From Euryarchaeota archaeon UBA88 (GTDB lineage: Archaea; Thermoplasmatota; Poseidoniia; Poseidoniales; Poseidoniaceae), in assembly GCA_002499545.1 (NCBI GenBank), contig DAME01000004.1:29498-93497 (forward strand): a stretch of DNA of 64,000 nucleotides. Direction: 5' to 3'. The translations under genes and the position numbers were made by a program. Position 1 is the first letter of the stretch, and each line of letters starts with the position of its first letter. Positions 26,901-38,700 of the stretch are shown in pieces. The notes beneath the pieces are model-generated. The model worked only from the letters and a program-made list of their open reading frames with translations, was not told the origin of the DNA and ran no database searches.

Positions 26901-28300
26901 GCAGACGACATGAAGACGTGAACTGCTGGGCAAAGGAAGTCTCCGTCATACATTTGGGAGTTGCAGGTACCGGTGTTGTTCGAAATCTGATTGTTTGCAA
27001 GGTACAATCGTGCAGCAACTGGAGTGGGCACGTTCCAACCTTGGTCGTTGAAGTGGTACTCACCAATGAGCACGGCTTCTTTAGCAGTGTCTTGAATCGT
27101 GTTGTTTTCCGCAATGACGTCAGAGGTACCGTAAATCCACAGACCGTTCCAACCACCAATCGGTCCAATCACGTTGTTGTGAGCTTGAACCATCGAAGAA
27201 CGAATACCGAAACCTGAACCTCCGCTTGCACCAGAAATCGTGTTTCGGCTTGCTTGAACAATAGCTCCATCGTACGCAGTGATGCCTGTGCCTTCGTCTG
27301 TAGTGATTTCATTGTCGTTAAGATACAGGGTGTGATTGATTGTACCGGTCACTTTGTGAGAGTTTGTGTCAATACCACTGCACTTCGTAACAACGGATGA
27401 GTTTGAAAATGATCCTGAGCTCTCCTTCATGAACAGGCCATAGGCATTGTCTTTCAAATCCAGATTTGTCATGTCGATATAAGTTCCTTCCATGTAGATG
27501 AGAGAACGACCGCCGCCCTGTGTACCACATTCTGCTTGTGTATTACCGGTAAATTCTGAGTCACGAATTTGCATTGTCGCCAATATTCCAGCGCCAGCAT
27601 TGTAAGCGAGAATCGCAGCAGCATCATAGCCGTTGCCGTCTGTACCCAAGACAAAAGTCGAATCGGTGATAATCGGGGCTGCAAAGTCGATTGCAAGAAC
27701 GTTTGAAGTGTTAATATCTTGGAATGAAAGACCGGTGGCGGTGGTGGTTGAACCATCGAAAACGAGCACACCGTACTGCTTTCCTGACGATTGTGAAGTT
27801 TCGAATGGGATGCCGTATGCGTTTTCGAAGTGAGCGTACTGGATTGAAGTTACAGCTTGATTGATTGTTGAACGAATAATCATACCGGAACCGCATGATG
27901 TATCAGCATTGTAATTTGGATTGTTGGTGTTGTTGGAATAGCAACGACCGATAATGCTCGTGTCGCTTGGGTCTGACCAAACGAATCGTGCTTGGTTTGA
28001 GGATGAACCTTGGCTTGATCCACAGGATGTATCACCAATACAGATTGCACCTTCAACGTCGATATAGGTTCCATAAGGAATATTGACGGTCGTACCTGCA
28101 TTCACGATGAGTTTAGCACCCTCTGCAACAACAACGTCGCCGTTGAGGTTCATTGTACCGGTCCAGGTTTCCGTACCGGTAATCGTACCCGCTTTGGTTT
28201 CGTTCACTGCAGAGACGGTTGGTATGGCCATAAGGCCGGTTAATGTCGATAACAGAAAAATTGTGACCAACGATATGCTTTTTGCCGAAGTACTGTTCAT
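23933..28300 (-). CDS. Beta-helix surface protein with C-terminal anchor and PGW tail
   Basis: A 1455-aa exported protein. The signal peptide spans residues 1-31 and ends near VSA. Residues about 35-560 have the irregular short repeats of a right-handed parallel beta-helix (NosD/pectate-lyase-like; many N-N-x-I and G-I-x-A turns). A CSDGYDNDGDATTDEDDADC element near residue 700 is a Cys-bracketed calcium-binding-type motif. Ig-like domains follow. A membrane helix lies at about 1350-1373, then a tail of about 82 residues that is acidic, then Ala/Gln/Pro-rich, ending in HPGWLWDSEANTWVPDPNY. ATG 28300 is chosen because the signal peptide starts there and AGGTG lies upstream. The substrate or ligand is unknown; a polysaccharide-binding surface role is plausible. 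Confidence 0.85.
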   Translation of the reverse strand: MNSTSAKSISLVTIFLLSTLTGLMAIPTVSAVNETKAGTITGTETWTGTMNLNGDVVVAEGAKLIVNAGTTVNIPYGTYIDVEGAICIGDTSCGSSQGSSSNQARFVWSDPSDTSIIGRCYSNNTNNPNYNADTSCGSGMIIRSTINQAVTSIQYAHFENAYGIPFETSQSSGKQYGVLVFDGSTTTATGLSFQDINTSNVLAIDFAAPIITDSTFVLGTDGNGYDAAAILAYNAGAGILATMQIRDSEFTGNTQAECGTQGGGRSLIYMEGTYIDMTNLDLKDNAYGLFMKESSGSFSNSSVVTKCSGIDTNSHKVTGTINHTLYLNDNEITTDEGTGITAYDGAIVQASRNTISGASGGSGFGIRSSMVQAHNNVIGPIGGWNGLWIYGTSDVIAENNTIQDTAKEAVLIGEYHFNDQGWNVPTPVAARLYLANNQISNNTGTCNSQMYDGDFLCPAVHVFMSSATIYDNTIVNNAGDGIRMKGSIVNAQRNTIEVGGFGANISLYDDNYGSKYGSIGYFSGNTYSNASQVYNITESRVIVQSEYIPDPGDGELYPVHLSWLGPECPFVLDECLLVPSTAIMPPAFMPMALEVVENSTVFSYADLQNFDSSKIHVQNQNSAWGSQVREGELVRYQVKAKNSNVADATVIIRDATGLPLYTMQTDAFGFTPEVSLPSDFLLDRNWNHLVGDIAVPIPGTNDGTGNPIIITENTCSDGYDNDGDATTDEDDADCLNGRELPFYSVEAFKFSKGQKEFDFVLSGSIDDVINLDNLKPSVTVSQNDGFSFATTVQLTGSSWDGISGPYPLDIVSYQNQFGLIKRVEVQPPGSTDWYSAVDTSGANGEITKSNHPFKTWSFNWDLSAHPEGEGDVTFRVRSYDGLDYSPIEVRKYKLNLVAPSILVETPNDGSLHDNGKLTFTGTASDPYSGTWGSDITSIWFDVNGPNGYNANFDISGSIVWAYEWNFQDLPSGEYSFKIWAADSDFCDVKTGWTDCNYESRTLTINTDNAIPFVQLSEPLNSDVLRAAEDQIIQGVALDNDGIVTRVEIDIFDLASGSVVNNGPNPVTNFAPNGAWYTTWDTSDLIHDQQYELVVKAWDGSNFSTEERIRITIDNPTDADNIVPVFNSTGWSNTITLYCDSNPTKFDRCNGGKSIDLMDFFSDADGGEGETNGLTFDIFDDATNLDDDNYADFITLSPNGVAKYDPAFVTGLPDSISEWSLMGLMFEARDAYDSVAYSYKVNILVIEVSFTVSRDGSGPITASSPAKFTGTGLPDSLIEARFDNINGFRINQTRVNSDSTWSMEITSAQLSGITGVRDVIFEMDDQVYSTPNEPGDALFQMSLSSGDDSSSNVLLIVGVIVAILALVGVGMFFLQVEYEDFEEELLATESQETADPYAWAKARQESLAQAQPKATVSTPAAVQAAAPAAQTAQHPGWLWDSEANTWVPDPNYTPDQ

Positions 28301-28371
28301 AGATTGTACACCTCTTAGTTTGTCCATCACAATGACGGATATAATACTGCGCCTCATATGTCGGCCTTGAA

Positions 28372-28438
28372 GTATCAAATAACGATAAATGTATCAATAA
28401 TATCTCCCTTAGAGTATCAGAACGGGCTATTCGTATCG
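28372..28438. promoter_or_regulatory. Four GTATC(A/G) direct repeats upstream of beta-helix gene
   Basis: GTATCA occurs at 28372-28377, 28391-28396 and 28414-28419, and GTATCG at 28433-28438, all in the same orientation, with starts 19, 23 and 19 bases apart. They lie 72-138 bases upstream of the start codon of the beta-helix gene, in the only sizeable intergenic region here, and surround A/T-rich TATA-like sequence (minus strand CATTTATCG at about 28383-28391). The roughly two-turn spacing suggests a multimeric regulator binding one DNA face. Confidence 0.4.
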
Positions 28439-28470
28439 TATTTCCGTGCAGATTTAGGCCTTCGAAATCG

Positions 28471-29691
28471 TCAGCAACTCGAATCAATCAGTCCTAATTC
28501 ATTGTACCAAGAAAGCGCTTGCAACTGACCGTAGCCCCAACGATTGTCATGCGCAACTTCTGAACTGTATGCATAGGCAGAATTCATCAAAGCAGTTTTG
28601 ACCACATCAATACATGACCCGTTTGATGTCGAACTTGGCCTATATTCGGGATATGCTTCCAACAAAAGAGCCAGCGCACCGGTTACAAATACCGTAGAAT
28701 CAGATGTACCACTGCTGGAAAACCAGGTATCGTCTGAACCAGTGCTGACGATGTATTGACCTGGTGCGATGATTTCTGGTTTGAGATGTGGCGATGACCG
28801 CAACGAACCATCTGGTAAGATTTGCGATCCAGCTGACGAATTCACCCACACCGATTGACTTTCAGTAGATGCTCCGACCGTGATGACTCGGGGTACATTC
28901 CCCGGTACTGAAACCAATCCATCATCTTCTGCACCTCCGTCGTTACCGGCTGCGGCCACGACGTAGATGCCGGAATCAAGTGCTCGTCGCACAGAAGATA
29001 CACTGGCACCCTCCGTTCGCATGTCGACGCTCTGTTCACCTCCCAGTGAGAGTGAGATAATATCTGCATTGAATGCGTCTTGACACCATTGAATTGCATC
29101 AGCGACGGTTTCTTCGGTGCCACTGTTGAGATCGTTTTCATCAGCTCCAAGGGCCGCAGCCATTGCCAGGGTTACGTTCGGAGCGATCCCAATCTGGTGC
29201 TCCTGTGACACTAAAATTCCGGCCATCAGCGTTCCATGAGCGATAAAACCGTAGTCCACAGGTGCATTCGACGATCCGAGAAAATCTTTGAATCGAACAT
29301 CTACCTGTGAAAGCGCAGAATGGCTCAAGTCGATACCAGTATCGACCATGCACACTCGAATGCCCTCGCCGCTGAGACCAAAATCTGCCAACTCATCGAG
29401 TTCTGACTGCTCTACAGCCCACTCTGATTTGGGCGGGTTCAATTCAATGAAGAGCAGTCCTGAATCCCACACGACCAGCAATACACCAACCAACAAAGCG
29501 AACAAGACCCCGTTAGCGATGACGCTCTTACGCCGTCGAAGAGTCGGCAATGGCTCTGCGCTTCGAGGGGCCCATCCCGTTACTTCAGAGCGCCATTCGT
29601 TCTGAAAGCCAACAGCAGATGGGTCAATGGCTGACATGATCCTTGAGTCTTCAGGTTCGGGGAGGAGTTCGAACTTGTCTATTCCTTCCAT
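28471..29691 (-). CDS. Membrane-anchored subtilisin-like serine protease
   Basis: A 406-aa S8-family peptidase. An N-terminal cytosolic segment of about 55 residues is followed by one membrane helix (about 57-78), placing the protease domain outside. The catalytic triad is complete: Asp117 in MVDTGI, His152 in AHGTLMAG, Ser330 in SSGTSDSTVFVTG, with oxyanion Asn250 in AAAGN. The segment SELDELADFGLSGEG before the Asp is typical of subtilases with little or no propeptide. ATG 29691 has GAGGTG six bases upstream; GTG 29700 is the longer alternative. It follows the oligosaccharyltransferase gene by 66 bases on the same strand. A role in processing surface proteins or degrading external protein is inferred. 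Confidence 0.9.
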   Translation of the reverse strand: MEGIDKFELLPEPEDSRIMSAIDPSAVGFQNEWRSEVTGWAPRSAEPLPTLRRRKSVIANGVLFALLVGVLLVVWDSGLLFIELNPPKSEWAVEQSELDELADFGLSGEGIRVCMVDTGIDLSHSALSQVDVRFKDFLGSSNAPVDYGFIAHGTLMAGILVSQEHQIGIAPNVTLAMAAALGADENDLNSGTEETVADAIQWCQDAFNADIISLSLGGEQSVDMRTEGASVSSVRRALDSGIYVVAAAGNDGGAEDDGLVSVPGNVPRVITVGASTESQSVWVNSSAGSQILPDGSLRSSPHLKPEIIAPGQYIVSTGSDDTWFSSSGTSDSTVFVTGALALLLEAYPEYRPSSTSNGSCIDVVKTALMNSAYAYSSEVAHDNRWGYGQLQALSWYNELGLIDSSC

Positions 29692-29715
29692 CCAAGGCAC
29701 CTCAATACTGCTACC

Positions 29716-29733
29716 AACTGCCGCTCAGCAGTT
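29716..29733. terminator. Inverted repeat between oligosaccharyltransferase and subtilase
   Basis: AACTGC (29716-29721) and GCAGTT (29728-29733) are exact inverted arms with a 6-base spacer, located just after the oligosaccharyltransferase stop on the minus strand. A TATA-like CATTATA lies nearby at about 29741-29747. It could be a weak terminator or an operator for the subtilase gene. No U-tract follows. Confidence 0.25.
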
Positions 29734-29757
29734 CAGGGTATAATGTATTGTACTTCA

Positions 29758-32700
29758 TCAGAATCGAGTTGTGTTACGTCCATTACGTGCGAGTTTAACA
29801 CCGCCATAGACAACCAAGAATCCGAGAAGTAGAATTCCAAATGTCAGCAGAGGAGAATCATCACTTTCGACGAAAACCTCGTACTTGATTGAAAAGTCGA
29901 TGACCTTTTCTCCATCTTCACCGATTTGTTGGGTGACATAATCACTTTCCTCACCGACAACTTCGACCTTGACTTCGTAACGGACTGTGGCAGATGCATC
30001 TTCCGCACTGATAGCAAAGACGACTTGTTCGGTACTCTTTGCACCGATACTGACCGTCTGGCTACCCAAATCAATATCCGTTCCTTGTATACTTGCAGAT
30101 ACAACAAGGTTCGAAGTGCTGAGATATCCATCATTGTACACCGGAATCACAAGGTCGCCAGCTTCTCCATCTCGCTTGTCGGAAAGGAGAATGATTTGAG
30201 ATTGGTCAACCGATAATCGAATGTCGGACTTTGTGAATTCAACGTCGAACGACTCACTTGTCACGCCATCTTCACTGGTTACTGTAACAGTTAGCGTAGG
30301 TGTTCCAGTGAAGTTCTCTGCAGCATAAGCGGTGAACAGTTGCGATCGTACACCGTCCTTTGGAATGGTGACATTTGAGATTGGTGGAGTGACTTCCCAT
30401 CCATCAGGTATGTTATCAGCAAGCGTTATCGAAAATGTATCGTCGCCGTTACCCGTGTTCGTAAGCGTAAATCCAAACGTGTTGCTTCCGCCGTCAGCGA
30501 TTCCAACTTCAGACTCCACATCGGAAATTTCGAGACCGTGTTGCTTTGGAACCTGAACAGTGAAGGCAAGTTCGCTTGATGCAACACCGTCAGAGTTCAA
30601 AATGAGCTTCAACTTGTGTGCTTCTTCCAAGTGCCAAACTTCTGATTGGTTGGCAACCAGTACACGAACTCGAAGAACCATCGAATCTTGGACGCTGTCA
30701 TCAGCGCTATTGTTTCCAATTCCGAGTGTGACATCCTGACTGCTTTCAAATCCAGTACCGTTCCAGAACTCAACAGACCAATCTGCTTCATCAGGAGAGG
30801 ACAGAACCTGACCGGACATGGTGAACAGATCAGAAACTTCTGTTCCGTCATACTTGATGTCAACACTGAACTCGACAGCATCGTAGCTTTCACCACTTTC
30901 AACAGCCATGAAGTCGAGCATGGAACCATTGACGAGCGTCGCATTGACAACCGTATCACTCACCATCGACAAAGATGTGTCGGAGTTGATTGAACGACTG
31001 TATGATAGATTCACGGCAATTCGACCTTCAGCGATGTTGGCCACCGATCCACCAATGTAATCCATTTCAAGCAGTAAATCATGTTGCAATGTAGTGAAAG
31101 ATGAATCCATCGTAACTTCTTGTGAAGGCAGTAGAATGCTAATTTCACCATCGGCATCTACTGGCATATCCCATTCGATGCCCTCTCCAATTCCAAACGT
31201 GACTGAAACGGTCTCGTTCAGATAGGATGCGCCATCACTTGCGGAACCAGCATGATGCTGAGCCACAGGGTATTCCGAGGTCCATACTGTGGTCAAATCA
31301 ACCCAACCACCGAGGGACATCTCGAGGTCCAAAATAGCACCTTCTGAGATACTTGCATCGAGAAGACCGACCGCAACACCTCCGCCATTGACACTAGGAT
31401 TGGCTTGGGTTACCACGACAATCCACTCACCTGGTGAAATAACTGCAGACCAAGAGAGTTGGTCGTTTTCAAAGGTAGAGTCGACAGAAATCGCCTCACC
31501 GGACATTCCCGAAGAAGGATACAGAACAACACTGGCACCGTCGAGGCGCATTGCATCATTGATATCGGTAACATTACCCGAGACCGGAACGTTACCTGCC
31601 ATCATTTCCAAGTCGTGAGAAACTGGTTCTGAGTAGACTGGATAAGCGCTTGAGTTCGAAATGTTGTACACTTCAGTAGCAAACCCTTCCTTTGAGACTG
31701 AGACTTGGTATTCATCTTGAATTGGCACAAACAAGGTCCAAACACCGTATTCATCGGTCGTTACAATAGACTCGAATTCAGTATTATTCATTCCAATGAC
31801 TTGAACGGTCGTGTTCGCGATACCTTCAGTTCCGTCAGGAATATCGTCAGCATCAAGGTCCCAGAATACTTTACCACCAATTTCAACTTCAAGTTCGGCT
31901 GTTTGCAATGGTAGAACGAGTGTTCCGTTGTCTGCATCGTCGGTTGTGAACGGCGAACCTGATGTATCGAGCGACCACTGCTTTTGTGGATTCGATTCAT
32001 TCAAGAACAAACTCCAGTTTCCTGGCATCAATTGATCGGTGATGTTACCTGATGTGTCACTCTTTGCGAGCGTCACATTGCCGAGTCCGTCATGGCTCAC
32101 TGCGGTCACTCGAATACTCGACATGTTAGCTTCAGTCCCGTATTCTTGTAGCTGGAATTCGACTGTTACAACGTCCACAGTTCGTAGAGGAACACCGGTA
32201 CGTAGCGACGAATCTGCACCGACTGTGAGAGAATATCGAAGGGTTTCGGTGCTCTCGTTGTCAGCGATGAACGGTGCCACGATTGCAATCCAATCGCCTG
32301 CAGAGACGTATGCGGAGAACGAACCGTTCTCATCAGATTCAATGTTAAACCACTCATCGGCAACATCGTTACGAAGCAAGAATTGCTTGGCAATGCCGTC
32401 ACCTGAGTTATTGGTTAGAACCCCCGTCACGAGGTATTCATTGCGCATTGGAACCGCAATTGGTTCGTCATAGGTTTCCAAACCAATCAAAATTGGGTCT
32501 TGAGCAGAGGTCGTGATGAGAGGTGAATCTGTAGCATTTTCATCAGTAGCAGTTGTTGCGTTGAACACTATGTTGTAAATTCCTGGCTCAAGAGTTAGCG
32601 TAAGAATTCCGTCAGACGTGTAGTCATCAGCAGTTACATTCACTTGGCTGCCGTGTGTATTGAGAGGAACTAAACTGAAAGCAGGTGATACCTTGGTTCC

Positions 32701-35700
32701 GTTTTCGAAGGCTCCGTCGTCACCCGAATCCATGAACACATTGAGCGTAACGTCCGTGAACGCTGGGTTCACGAACAGTTCGACAGGCGTAGGCATTCCA
32801 TCGGTTTCTACTAAGATGTTGTAGTCCTCAACCGTTGTCGAATTCAAGACAGCGTCTTCAACTGTGAAGTCCCAGGCACCTTCTTGCAGACTAAACATGA
32901 ACATTCCAGAATCAGTGATCGTAGTGCGAAGTTCAAGTCCATCTGAATTGGTTGCAACGACTGTTTGCGCGTCGAAACCTGGCACTATACCTTCCCACAA
33001 TGATTCGTTGTCATAGAGATACACAAATCCATTGGTACTCACACTGGGTTCAAGGTATTGCAATCCCGAATCAAATTCAGGCAGTCCTTCGAGAACGATG
33101 ACCTGTCCAGTGACCCATTGTGAGGTTGTACTGAATGCCGACATGTGGAAGGTGTTTCCACTCGGAAGTTGAATGCTGTAATTACCGTTCGAATCAGTGG
33201 TTGCTGGGAAATGAAGTTCAGAGGATGTGAAGTCTATTGTTAGACTCGGAACCGGAACGCTTTCCATTAGTTTCAGGTCTTCAGACTTTTCAGACCATTG
33301 GGAATACGTTTCGTCGAGACCACTGTTCATGACCCGAATCGTACCGTTAACCCAAGTTGCAATTGCATAGCTGCTGGTCATCGAGAGGTCTTCCTGTGCT
33401 AATGAGAAGGAATCAAACAGGATGTAATCTTCAGCAGTTTGATCAGATATCGTGTAGTCTCCCATTGGAAGTTCGATTTCAACACCACCAGTTTCATTGG
33501 ATACCGCATCGATTGCAGGGAACGTTGGGTCGTCATTGGTGAACGTCACAGTGCGCATGGAAATGTTCGCATACGGTTCCTGCGTGAGTGGATCAACCGG
33601 TGAAGCCAGTTGGAGGGTCACATCATGCATTTCAGGAACGCTCATCAATAATGAGAAATTTTCAGACGTATCACGGACGATCAGTGTTTGGTTCAACTCA
33701 TACCATCCATCGCCGTCGATGTCGACTCGATAGAAGTATTCGCCTGATGCGAGAGGCCCGAAACTAAAGTTCCCTTCCTCGTCAGTGGTTTCAAACATTG
33801 ATTGTTCTGTACCGAGTGCAATATCGACCAATTCAATTTTCTGACCTACGAATGGTATTTCGAAAAAGTCGTCGAGTGTATCTTGGAAGATAGAACCAGG
33901 CATCGTCATAGCGAGGTCATAGGTTGGTTCGACACCAACATTCACCGGATCTGGTAGAAGTACTTCCTTACCGTTCTCGAGTTGAGCGATCATGTGGTAT
34001 ATACCAGGTGTAAGACCCGTGATGTAGAACGAACCAGGTTGGACCATTGGCCCAGAGAAAGAACCAACGCCGACAAACAGTCCGGTTCCGTTGAATGTCC
34101 CGGTACCTGCGTATGAACCCGAGGCTTCGAAAGAGTCACCTTCGTGCTCAGTTACAAGCGTCGAAACTCCATCGGATGTGAGCCGTCCATTTGCTTCGAT
34201 TACACCGTCCAGCAAGTACATCATTTCATCAGCATCTTGCAGACAAAGCGTTTCATTCTCCGGCATCGGTGCAGTACTGTTATCGAGACAGGATGCGACC
34301 GTATCTTGTCCAACCCATGAGGCGATCAAGGTACCCTTGCCGCTCCAAGTACCGTTGCTGGTGTAAACACGCTGATCACCGATGGAGCGAGTGAATGTTC
34401 CGGTGAAGTCCCGGACAAATGCCACTCCGTCGCTGTCGAATGTTCCGTTCTCGGTGAACGTTACTTCACCAGAACCCTGTAAGATTCTGCTATCGGTAGA
34501 GGTGAACGAACCGTTGGTTGTTGTCAAAGTATAGTTCTCAGTCATCGACCAAATGTTGCGTAGAATGAAATCTGTAGAGATAAGAGCATCACCGTCAAAC
34601 GATTCATCGCCTGACCAAGTGACAAGTCCAGATACGCCGCTGCTTTGCACGGCGATATCGAAGGTAGAAGTCACTGGTTCAAGGCGGTCAGCCTGTGCAC
34701 CAGAAACATTGTACTGAGTTTCACCAAGCCAGCTCATGTTAGCAACTTCACCGAGAATAGCGGTGATGTCATTGATTTGGCGGTCTTCATTGGTAGGACT
34801 CAAAATGTCTCCAAGAATTTGTTCAATGTAGCCTTGAGTTTGGCCGTTTGAGCGCAGACTGTCTTGAGCGACTGTTGGGTCGTAAACACCCGCAAAGGCG
34901 CTCACGCGGATGCTACCAGCAGGTGCATCAAACGACCAGTGTCCGTTCTCATCTGAATCGACCATTCCGATTGGAATCCAATAGGTATCAGGATCCAAAT
35001 CTTCGCTGTCTTCGCCAGAGAACGCGTCACGCTCGATGAGCAGTCGAACATTTGGTAGTCCCTCGCCGTTATCGCTCATGGTAACTTGACCGCTGATTTC
35101 AGCTCCCGAGTAGTACTTCAGAATCTTTACGTCCGTGTTTGCGTTCCAAAGGTTGGCTTGTTGTTCCTGCATCGTCACGGATGAATTTGCTTCAGCACTG
35201 TACCAGTTAGCGATTACAAAGTGATTGGTCATTGCACCCGGGAGTGCCGGAGCACGAGCCAAGACGCTTCCTGGACTACCGTAATCACCAGCATACTGAG
35301 CCTGTCCAGCAATCCATCGAAGAGTGGATGAGGGTTGTGGATTGGATGAACCTGAATCGATTCCGAGGGTCGATGCGCCGTATCCAACATAGTTTCGGGC
35401 AAGCATGGTGTCAAAGAACTCAGGGTTGTGGTCGACGCGGATATCTTGAACCTGAAGTGGCTCAACGTCGGCGCCTGATTGCTGATTGAGATAATCTTGC
35501 GTAATGGCCGCATCGACTTCCTCTCGAGTCATTTCATCTTGGAATTCACCGCGAGTTGTTTCGTAAACCTCAGTCATGTACGTTGCCATGTCTTGACCGC
35601 TGAGAATTGTAGGTGCTCCGAAGATACCGGTTGGTTGGCCGCTGTTGTAGTTGTAGTCCGCAGTGTTACGACCTGCCTTAGGGTACAAGCGGTTGTCGAC

Positions 35701-38700
35701 AGCAAAGTATCGGATTTCGTGATTTCGGTCAATCATATCGCCTGGAGCCCCGTCATAGTTTTGAACGCTGTAGATTTCGAGCTGCATCAATTCATGGTAC
35801 ATGTCGAAGATTTCATCGCTTGTCAAAGCGTTATCAAAGAGTTGTACCGTTAGAGCAAGGCGAGCATTCTTTCGATGAATGTTGGTTGCCACGGAATCAT
35901 ATTCATCAACGAGGTCAGCAGTGTACCAGTAGTCACCGATAATGTAGTGAGTCGTATCGAGTGTGGTGTCTTGACCAGATCGAATGTTGTTGGTGAAGGT
36001 TCGGTCTGCTTCGGACTTCTCAGACCATTCGCCGTCAACACAGCTAGCAGAAAGGGAGTCGGTGCACACAATAGGCTCGCCACCCTTGTAGATTCTCCAG
36101 TACGGTGTCGAATCGTCATATATTCCGTCGACTTGGTGGTGCCCTACCGCCATTACGACATCAGAATTGGTTTCGATAACTGCATAACTGCTCGCTTCAA
36201 TCAAGTCGATCATTTGCTCGTTGTTGGTGTTCATGGTGATGTCGTTGAACAATTCCATCTGCGATGATTCGACCAAGAAATTGTCGACGACGCCTGAGAA
36301 ACCGTTCGTGAATTGTTCTGTGCCGGTTTTCTCAGCCATGTACGAGATGTCACCTTGAGCAAGTTGCCAGATAAACATCGAAGTCAAATCTTCCTGAGTG
36401 CGTGCGAGTAGCATGTTACCAGTTGCAGGAATTCCAGATTGGAAGTTGTCTGAGACTGACGGGTGTTCACCACTTTCAAGAGCAGCGAATCCATAGTCCC
36501 ACCACGATACGAAAGCGGGTTTGTCAGAGTACTGCATGAGACAGGCAGCTGTAGCCGCATCCCAGATACCATCAACATCGATACAGGATGCTTGGTCAGT
36601 AATGCCGTCATGGAGTACGTCTTGTTCTGACAGCCATTGATGCGCATAGTTCCAACCTTGTGATTCGAAGGTTGAGCCGAAGTATCCGAGGTAACTGTTA
36701 CCGGCATAGGCAGCATCATCGAGAAGTGAAAATCCACCAATTTCCCAACGCATGATGTCAGGGATGATGTTGTAGATGGTCTCATCAAGGTTTGATTCGT
36801 CGTTGCTTCGTGGCATTGCAGCATCCAGTCCATATGTGGCTTGCTGACCAAAGAGCATGACCATAATCAAAAGAATTGCAGAGAACGATGGTGTGCGCCA
36901 AACGGCAATTCGCGCTCCGCGAATACGGTCTTCTGGTGCACGTACACCCAGTTTCTTCCACGTGCGTACCAAACCATCCCAGTTCGCCCACTTCCACAGC
37001 GATACGATACCCCAAGCGCCAAGTACGGCGATTGCTGGAGTTGCGTTGAAACTGAAACGAGCGGCGGTCCACGCCATGAATGAGGCAGTGATAATCCACA
37101 CACCGAAAACAAGTTTGATCTGCTTTCTTTCACGCAGTGCTGACCAAAGACAAAGGACACCCATGATCAGCGAAAGGAGGAACGTGATCGGACCAAACTC
37201 CGCAAACATTCGCCCACGAGGAGGGGCATTTGCTTCCGCAACAGTTCCAAAAATCTTGGTTTTGGTGAAGTAACCGCTACCAGTGAACAGAACATCCCAC
37301 GCATTGGAGAGGTTTGCTTGCTTGAGCAGCCAAAGAACCGTAAAGAAAAGCAAACCTGCTCCAGCAAGAACACCAAGAATTAGCAACCATGGCTTATCTC
37401 GGAATCCAGTTGTCACGAAGCTGATAGCAATCGTGAAGAAGAAGATAAACAAGAATGGTTGAAGTCCAGTTCCGTCAAGAACCAAGTCGATTTGCGGATG
37501 GGCAAACCACGGTAGAGCCATCATGAGGTTCACGCTTAACATGGTGAGGAACAAGACATTCAACGTGGTCGAATCACGGCGACGGAACATGTTCAGAGCC
37601 ACTTGGGCAGCGTATGCTAAGAACAGAATCGATGGACCTACAACGAATCCTTTCCATCCCAGAGAAACTACACCGAACGATACACCTGCGAGCACTGCCG
37701 CTGCCATTGCAGCCTGACGTTGCTGTACTACAGCGGAGAAAGATGCGAGGAACGAACGCAGTGACGGCGAGGATTGCTTGAGCAAGCGTTCTGAGCCAGC
37801 GTATTTGACTGCGCGCAACCAAAACAGGAATCCGAGAGAGATGAACAGCATGATGAATGCATCGTGGTCAGCTAATCCCCACGTGGTGTGACTCACGTGA
37901 GCAGGCATGAATGCAATGAGCCAAGCAGCAACAACTGCGGCTTTTTCGTTGATGTGTTCCTTGGCGATGAGAGCGACTGGATAAATGGTCAAAGCTCCGT
38001 AAATTGCAGGCAGGGATAGGATAGCCCACCAAACTGCATCGCCGTTGTCAAAGAACGGTCCAAGAAGCGTTGCAAGGATTGCAATCGACCAGGTGAACAA
38101 CGGAGGTCGAGGGTTGATACCGCCGATTGGATAGTAGCGATCAGCATCGTAAATCATGTGAGCATTGTTCGCTAGGATATAGTCGACGACTCGCTTCATG
38201 TACCAGGGGTCAGAACCTCCTGTCATGTCCCACTCGCCTGTTCCAGTCGAGTTCATGGAGGGCACGATGTACCACTGCATGCGGATGATAAGACCGAACA
38301 TGAAAGCAAGACCAATCATGATACCTGCCCAGTGTTGATTCCAAAACAGACGTGCACCGGAGTACTCGTGGTCATCTCGGTTCGACCATCCGCCCCAGCG
38401 ATCGTGTGTTGAGATTGAATAGATTCCAACACCGAGGAAGAACGTGACGCCAACCCAAATCAGGCTGCCCCAGTTTCCTTCGAGCATCGAAGAAGTGAAC
38501 AATCCAGCATCGTACCACGTCGAAACGAGGTAAAGCATCCACATTGAGCCAAGCGTCATGGCACGAGTATGCCAACGCTCAGCAAACATTCCTGCAACGA
38601 TAAGCGAGACCATGCCAGTGAACAATGCAGGCCAAAAACCGAAGTAACCGTGGTATCCTTCAATCACTGAAACTCCAAGTTGGTCCGCTTCAGAGACTTG

